Assembly (NCBI GenBank): GCA_014529385.2
Contig: CM043944.1
Coordinates: 68,744,895-68,808,894 of the forward strand
Source: Adiantum capillus-veneris
Taxonomy: Eukaryota; Streptophyta; Polypodiopsida; Polypodiales; Pteridaceae
Length of the DNA: 64,000 nucleotides
Reading direction: 5' to 3'
Under the pieces are notes generated by a model that searched no databases, was not told where the DNA came from, and was given only the letters and a program-made list of their open reading frames with translations. Both the position numbers and the translations under genes were made by a program. Positions 58,763 to 64,000 of this stretch are shown here, piece by piece (the stretch's first letter is position 1; every line of letters begins with the position of its first letter).

Positions 58763-59533
58763 TGTTAAGTATGGAGCCTGATTTACCCTTGTAATTTTCT
58801 GTGGTAAAAGCGCACATTTGTAAGGCCCCCATTATGAGGAGAAGCCATCGTGCGTGAAGGAAAATCACTCACCGGAAACCAAAATTTTCACGGACAAGAA
58901 TCAGGGGCAACTTTAAAGGACTCGGGGGCGGAGGCCCCAAGACTTTTTTTTTGCCGGAATATTATGGCCGGACGGCGGCCGGAAAGTGGTCGGAAAACAA
59001 CCGGTCGGTTGGCCGGTGGCCGGTGGTCGGAAGTCAATGGCCAGTGGCCGATGGTTGGAAGTCAATGGCCGGTGGCCGGTGGCCGAATTCAAAAGCGGAC
59101 TTGTCTTCTCAAGGGCGGCCACACATGGGCGGATTGGAGGGTCCGATTTGGACTTATTCACAGAAGGGCGGCTACACATGGCTGTCTCTCATAAGAGAGG
59201 GCAACCCTTTTGGCCTATAAAAGGAGGCCATTTCTACACACATTTCATAGTGTGAAGTTGATGCAACAATGTGAGTGTGAGGTGGTGAGAGTGAAGCAAG
59301 GCGGGAGCTCCATTAAGGGTATAATCCCTTTGTAAACTACTTCTTGTTTTGAAGTACTAAAGCCATTCAGTGGTTGCTTTCCCGTGGACGTAGCCCACAT
59401 TGGATGAACCACGTATATCGTGTGTACTCTCTCTCTCTCTCTCTCTACTCTATAATCTCGTGTATATAAATCTGTCTCTCTCCATTAAGTAATCTACTCA
59501 ATTATCTATTTAGCTACGTCTTATTTCCTAACA
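58763..59533 (+). repeat. Copia 3' LTR
   Basis: 771 bp, matching the 5' LTR except for indels in the CCGGTGG block (about 58970-59090) and a handful of substitutions. Confidence 0.95.
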
Positions 59534-59538
59534 TAGTG
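59534..59538. repeat. Target site duplication TAGTG, right copy
   Basis: Exact copy of 53972-53976. Confidence 0.93.
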
Positions 59539-59740
59539 GTGGAGAAACGAGTAGAACGAGCCTGTAGGCGAAGGCTCTTGAACCCTTGTCTTGACCTCAG
59601 CCCACAATCCACGCTAACTCCACTGCAAGCCCAGGTGTTGTCCGTCAACCCACCCCAGCAAGCCTTCCCAAATCTTAGTGGGCGAAACGAGTAGAACGAG
59701 CCTGTAAGCGAAGTCTGTTGAACCCTTGTCTTGACCTCTT
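59539..59740. repeat. Tandem unit of about 140 bp flanking the copia element
   Basis: GAAACGAGTAGAACGAGCCT...AACCCTTGTCTTGACCTC occurs at about 59547 and 59687. The segment between them matches 53897-53976 left of the copia element. The element therefore landed within a short tandem array. Confidence 0.8.
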
Positions 59741-59744
59741 ACTT

Positions 59745-59819
59745 TAAGTATACTTTTTGTGATCTATGGACTGCACCACATTAGGCATACATGTCGACCA
59801 AGGTAGTGCCAAGCACAAC
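59745..59819 (-). pseudogene. PPR fragment, minus strand
   Basis: The minus strand reads VVLGTTLVDMYA, stop, CGA, then the bases of the LDHKKY piece seen at 52.86 kb. It is an inverted partial copy of the PPR remnants at 52.8-53.5 kb, cut by the LTR of element D. Confidence 0.7.
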
Positions 59820-60752
59820 TGTTAGAAGCTGGACACACCCCACGGCATCTAACTACTCGGAGGACTTTTATTTTTGTAATTATTCATTCATTAAGGAAAA
59901 CCCGATTTTTCACCTTGTAATTATTGGGACTTACAGAAGTTTCCAGATTGTATCCCAGTTTTGATAGTTAGATTGAGTAGATGGTTGATGTTGGAACTTT
60001 AGGGTTTGAGACATTGTAAGGTATATATACCACTTTTTTACCTTAATGAAAGACCTTTTGTCATTTTAAAACAGGTTTGAAGTCTTTGAGTGAGCGTACT
60101 GTGTACGAGAGAGAGAGTGTGAGCTTCATCTTAACGCTACGTGTCCTCCGGTGGTCGGAATCAAGTGCGGAGAAGTGCAGCGTGCTGCCCCTGACTAGAG
60201 CTACGCGACAATACCAACATTGCGCGCGTACGGTCCGGCTTTGTGAGCTCGTTCTACGAGCTTCATCGGTTGTTTGGGTGAGCATATGCTGTCCAATTTT
60301 GCATTGCAGCATATCCATGCGTTCACATTGAGTAGAACTACACATTAGGCACTTTAGGTTTCGGAAACGAAGACCTGCAGATTTTGGCCAGACATCCTAC
60401 GTGTTTCTGCACCGGGTGTTTTGGGTCGAGATTTTGGTTCATAGACCTTAGGGAGAGTGACCTATTGGTATAAGTAGGGTCTCCTTCAAGTTCTATGGTG
60501 TTTCGAGATTGTTTGCTGGGTGTTCGGCTCTAGAAAGCATTGTAGGAAGTTTCCTCTCTTGCACTCTTGAAGGCTGTGACATAGACAATTGATAGAGACC
60601 TCTGTAGGAATTGGTTAGGAGTCGGTCGAGTGTAGGTTGACACCTTATGCTTGCTTCCATGCGCCTGCGGGTCGAGCTTCGTGCTTAGCTAACATTACAT
60701 GTTAGGTGAGTTCTCGCTGTGCTGACGTCAGTCGCGGCGTATCCGTCCAACA
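59820..60752 (+). repeat. Gypsy D 5' LTR
   Basis: 933 bp, TGTTAGAAGC...GTCCAACA, ending directly before the primer site. A TATATATA box lies at 60021-60028. It carries one half of the leader palindrome (AGACATCCTACG at about 60384). Confidence 0.82.
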
Positions 60753-60753
60753 T

Positions 60754-60771
60754 TGGCGCCGCTGCCAGGGA
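60754..60771 (+). other. Gypsy D primer binding site, tRNA-Asp type
   Basis: TGGCGCCGCTGCCAGGGA differs at two positions from the complement of plant tRNA-Asp. It fixes the plus orientation. Confidence 0.88.
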
Positions 60772-60772
60772 C

Positions 60773-62748
60773 AAAAGCCTTAGATAGGTGACCGAGACTA
60801 ATCCTTGAGGATTGGGATTTTTGGCTTGCCAAGAGTCTCGCTTTACATTTAGATAGGATCAGAGGGTGGAGGACTCTCTAGGTCTTAGAGGGAGTCTAGG
60901 AAGCGTGTGTTTGGCTTAGATCCTTCGACTTAGGTACATGAGGTTGACTTAGGTAGTTTTAGGTAGCAGTCGAGTTCTAGAGTAGGAGTTGGAGTGGTAG
61001 AAGCGGTGAGAGGAGAGCTTGAGAGTCCGGAGAGGCTAAAAAGCAACCAAAAACACCATTATCACCATTTCACATGATAGGTAGGAGTAGAGTAAGTAGG
61101 ACATCATGATTCAGGATCTAGAGCATTTCATACATGTACACTTGCTTGGTAGAATCATTACAAGTTTGTAAAAGATGCAAAAGTGTGTTTGAAAGCCTAA
61201 TTGAAGTCCAAAAGTTACTGTGAGTGTTTCTGATAGATCTACAGAGCATGAGGAGCATTCTTGTCAGAAAAAACTTTAATTTTAAGCCAGGAGACATCCT
61301 ATGCGTAGGATGTCTACAAGCCAATATGGAAGGAATTTTGGGACTTTGAGTTGACCAGTGTGTTCAGGAGGTAGGGTTTACCCTAATTTCAATTGGAAAG
61401 TGGAAATTTGGCCATATCTTGACAGGAAAAGGCCAGATAGACTGAAATTGCTAGACATCCTACCCAAATAGTGCCAAAACATTATTTTGGGACCAAAAGC
61501 ATAAGATGGCTGCATGAGCATGTCTTGCATGATATATTGAGAGACTGAAAGGGGTTTCACCTCATTTGGGTAAGAAAATTCTGAAATTTGGGACTTTTTG
61601 ACATCCAAACCAAAATTTAAGCATACCACGGGATTACTGACATCAAGGGGAAGATGTGGGACGAATCTGGGGTCAAACAGTCCAAAAAGACATCGTACAC
61701 GTAGGATGTCTTCTGAGTGATTTGGGACTCCAAACTGAATTCTGAGTATACCAAAGCGATCAGCAACTCAAGGGGAGCCTGGGCTTTGAGTTTGAAGCCA
61801 TTATGATGAAAAAGACATCCTACGCGTAGGATGTCTAATATAAGAAAATGAAGCCAGACTTTGACTTTGAGCATAGTAAGGTGTTATATAGCCTAAGAAA
61901 AGCCTTCTAGTCAATTTTGGTCCAATTTGGAGTTGATAAAACTGATCAATACCATCAACAGGCCGTCTGAACAGATTTCTGACTCATTGACCAGCTAATA
62001 GGTGTCCAAATCAAAAGGTAAAAGCAGTTGTAAGCTCAGCACAACAAGAGGGAACAACAGTGCAAAAATCCAGGCAAAACACAGCAGGAGACATCCTACG
62101 CGTAGGATGTCTATTGGGGCATACTGCAAAGAAAATTTGACCTGGCATAGACAATGAGGTCCCATTTGGCTTAAGGGTTCTAAAACTTCTTTCAGAAGTG
62201 AATTTGGACCTTGTTTGCCCATTTCACGAAGCAAAAGACTGAATTCAGACTTTTTCGCGTAAATTGACCAACAACTGAGGGTAGTACAATTTCAGATTAG
62301 CAAATCTAATCCAGAACATCAGCAGTGTATAAAATACAATAGTGGTTGAGATTAACTCTACAGTTATACCAATCATTACTAAGATAACCTCTAGCAGATA
62401 AATGCTTTGATTCGATTGCCGAAATTAAAACGCTTGTGTACATGTATATTCAGCAACAGAACAAGAAGTTGTGCAGAAACTGACCCATTGCTAGGTGAGT
62501 GGTTGAATTTGTGATAAGTTGCATTGATAAGTTTGATGAATTTAAGATCAGGAAGATACATTGTTAGAGACTAGAAAGTGGCAGGTGACCAAGGTAGCTT
62601 AGTGTCCATAGAAGAGAGTGTAACTCAGGCAAGGCTAGATCCGCTAGCACCGATTATTGAGGAAGGTACTGATACTGACACTTCATCAGACAAATATTTC
62701 TTCATGATGGGTAGTCAATAGCCAAGAGGTTTCACCTATGATGGACCT
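60773..62748 (+). other. Gypsy D leader with repeated palindromes
   Basis: There is no gene. Four palindromes share the form AGACATCCTACG plus its reverse complement: 61292-61315 (one mismatch pair), 61689-61711 (imperfect), 61813-61836 and 62089-62112 (both perfect over 24 bp). A half site is at 61458. Spacings are about 400, 125 and 275 bp. Short minus-strand frames in this interval have no motif. Confidence 0.85.
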
Positions 62749-64000
62749 ATGAGAGGAGGAAGCACCTCCCAAAATCCTTTGAATGATTTCAGGCTCACGG
62801 TGATCTTCTTGGAGGGAACAAACTCGAGAGGAGACCTAGTCTATTCAGACTATCGAGGCCGCAAGTGCATTTGTATCGAAGAGAGGCTAGCTCAAAGATT
62901 GGAGATAATCCGAGTGTATGATGATGGAGATAGATTCGGAGACGAAAAGGGGAACCACTATTTAATAGTTAGTAACCCTGAAGATTACAACAGATATGGA
63001 GATAACGTGGCTAAAGGGAAAATGGTTTCAGAAACTCAAGAACCGCCACCAAACATTGATCGGCCCGGAGCTATTTTTATGTATGATAAGAAAAAAATCA
63101 GGGTTCCAACTTATAACGAGAATGTGGGAATCTACAAACATGAGAGCGAGGATATAGTCTCTTACTTTCGCAGCAAAGAACCATAGGTAAACGAATTAAG
63201 CAAAGACAAGGTTCTTTACTTATTCTCTTATGAAACTACTATGGGGAAGGACATAGTTTTTGTTGATAGATATGGGCGAGAATACCAACGTATTCTCCCA
63301 AATGAAGTAGAAAGAGCAATAGGTCCAGGAGCATCAGCATATGCCCCTGCCAAGAAGCGCCTACACCCCAAGCAAGTCAACAAATCCTTTTTCAGATGAG
63401 TATGACACTACCTCACATTCCACCCAACTGCAAGCATTCAACAACCAAGACCAACCAGAAAACCAGCCATCATTGCAGGCATGGCTTCGACAGAGTGCAA
63501 CAATGGAACCAGACCAAAACCGAGATGCATGGTTATCAAGCCGCACGAGGGCTCAGGGATTTGCAAGAACCACCACTCTATTCAAGGTATCAGGCAGAGA
63601 GTAAGCCAAAGACTCAAGGATCAACAGAGCCTAGAGGACCACCCATGGAACGAGTTCGAAGAGAAGAACCACCTCCAGCGAGAACCGTTAGAAATTATGG
63701 CTTAGGAGCACCATTGGGAGATGAACCAGCCTATTAGAGAAGGCCTGAGGAGGTGTATCGACTAGGACAGGGGGATCCAATGATGAGGTTTGTGGACCAT
63801 CGAAGAATTAGACCTTCTCAAGTGCAAAAATGGATAAACAAGAAATACACAGGAAGCAGAGACCCAAGAGATCATGTAGCAGTCTTTGTGCGTGTAATTA
63901 GAGCTGAAGAGGTGTTAGATTTTCCCACCCAATTTGCAGGATTTGGACTAACCCTAGAGGATGATGCTACCACTTGGTTTGACTCTGTAGAGCGTAGAGA
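62749..64000 (+). pseudogene. Gypsy D gag, with stops and frame change
   Basis: The first block 62749-63186 encodes an N-terminal domain (KCICIEERLAQRLEIIR, DDGDRFGDEKGNHYLIV, PGAIFMYDKKKIRVPTY) and ends at TAG; the same frame goes on (GKDIVFVDRYGREYQRILPN) to TGA at 63397. A Gln/Pro-rich linker follows. In another frame after a TAG at 63735 comes the capsid start (RRIRPSQVQKWINKKYTGSR, FPTQFAGFGLTLEDDATTWF), which leaves the window. Gag would build the particle. The N-terminal domain is known to me only from this element and A. Confidence 0.85.

Larger units (their letters stand above)
53977..59533 (+). mobile_element. Complete Ty1/copia element (same family as the solo LTR at 8.4 kb)
   Basis: 5557 bp, TGTTAAGTATGG...TTTCCTAACA, flanked by a perfect TAGTG duplication. 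5' LTR 53977-54752, initiator-Met primer site, a single gag-pol frame from 54826, purine tract and 3' LTR 58763-59533. Gag-pol carries one nonsense codon in the zinc knuckle, one frameshift before RT and one nonsense codon in RNase H. Domain order gag-PR-INT-RT-RH is that of copia. The LTRs are nearly identical apart from the CCGGTGG block, so insertion is recent, though this copy is already inactive. Confidence 0.96.
59820..64000 (+). mobile_element. Gypsy element D, 5' part
   Basis: LTR 59820-60752, tRNA-Asp primer site 60754-60771, a 2-kb leader with palindromes, then a degenerate gag running off the window. The gag matches element A in its N-terminal block (62.8-63.0 kb versus 8.0-8.2 kb) and capsid block (63.8 kb versus 7.2 kb). 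Pol lies outside the window. Confidence 0.88.

Noticed and set aside
61292-62112. CRISPR-like array suggested by the regularly repeated palindromes
   Set aside because: This is eukaryotic DNA, the spacing is irregular (about 400, 125 and 275 bp), and the repeats lie in a retrotransposon leader.

Overview
This window is repeat-dominated nuclear DNA of a land plant. The evidence is the density of LTR retrotransposons with tRNA-Asp and initiator-Met primer sites, CACTA-type DNA transposons, an AP2/ERF fragment, a family-1 UDP-glycosyltransferase fragment and PPR fragments of the LVDMYAKCGAL type. Every host-like coding sequence found is broken. The sequence does not identify the species; the PPR style and repeat load would fit a large-genome non-seed plant such as a fern, but that is only inference.

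Layout. 1-1.2 kb: 5' end of a minus-strand LTR element that runs off the left edge. 3.1-26.6 kb: a nested stack. An old minus-strand Ty3/gypsy element (A) is split by a CACTA element (CACTA-1, left end 8423, right subterminal repeats near 23.0 kb). CACTA-1 carries a solo copia LTR (8442-9205, duplication GTGGG) and a nearly intact Tat-like gypsy element (B, 12458-22308, duplication TGTAC). A small LTR element without recognisable protein (C, 24614-26346) sits in the leader of A. 27-34.5 kb: microsatellites, a foldback MITE, tandem and dispersed repeats, no supported gene. 34.5-38.3 kb: a decayed gypsy pol (E) entered by a second CACTA end, with an ORF2 remnant. 38-47 kb: repeats, a 149-bp tandem triplet, a truncated UGT, and a third CACTA transposase remnant.

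48.2-51.4 kb: a plant gene fragment with a frameshift and a stop. A rearranged copia element (49101-51394, duplication TTATT) lies just upstream of its splice acceptor. 51.8-53.6 kb: ERF pseudogene and PPR fragments. 53977-59533: a complete copia element with TAGTG duplications, same family as the solo LTR at 8.4 kb. 59820-64000: 5' half of a plus-strand gypsy element (D) in the same family as A.

Most notable: two lineage-mates (A and D) share a leader with repeated AGACATC/GATGTCT palindromes; element B has an extra reading frame before gag and a second, archaeal-type RNase H; CACTA-1 holds a ~260-bp inverted duplication of a coding-like segment able to form a long hairpin; and the 49-51 kb copia insertion has an inverted gag start and a 16-bp 5' LTR stub inside intact target duplications.
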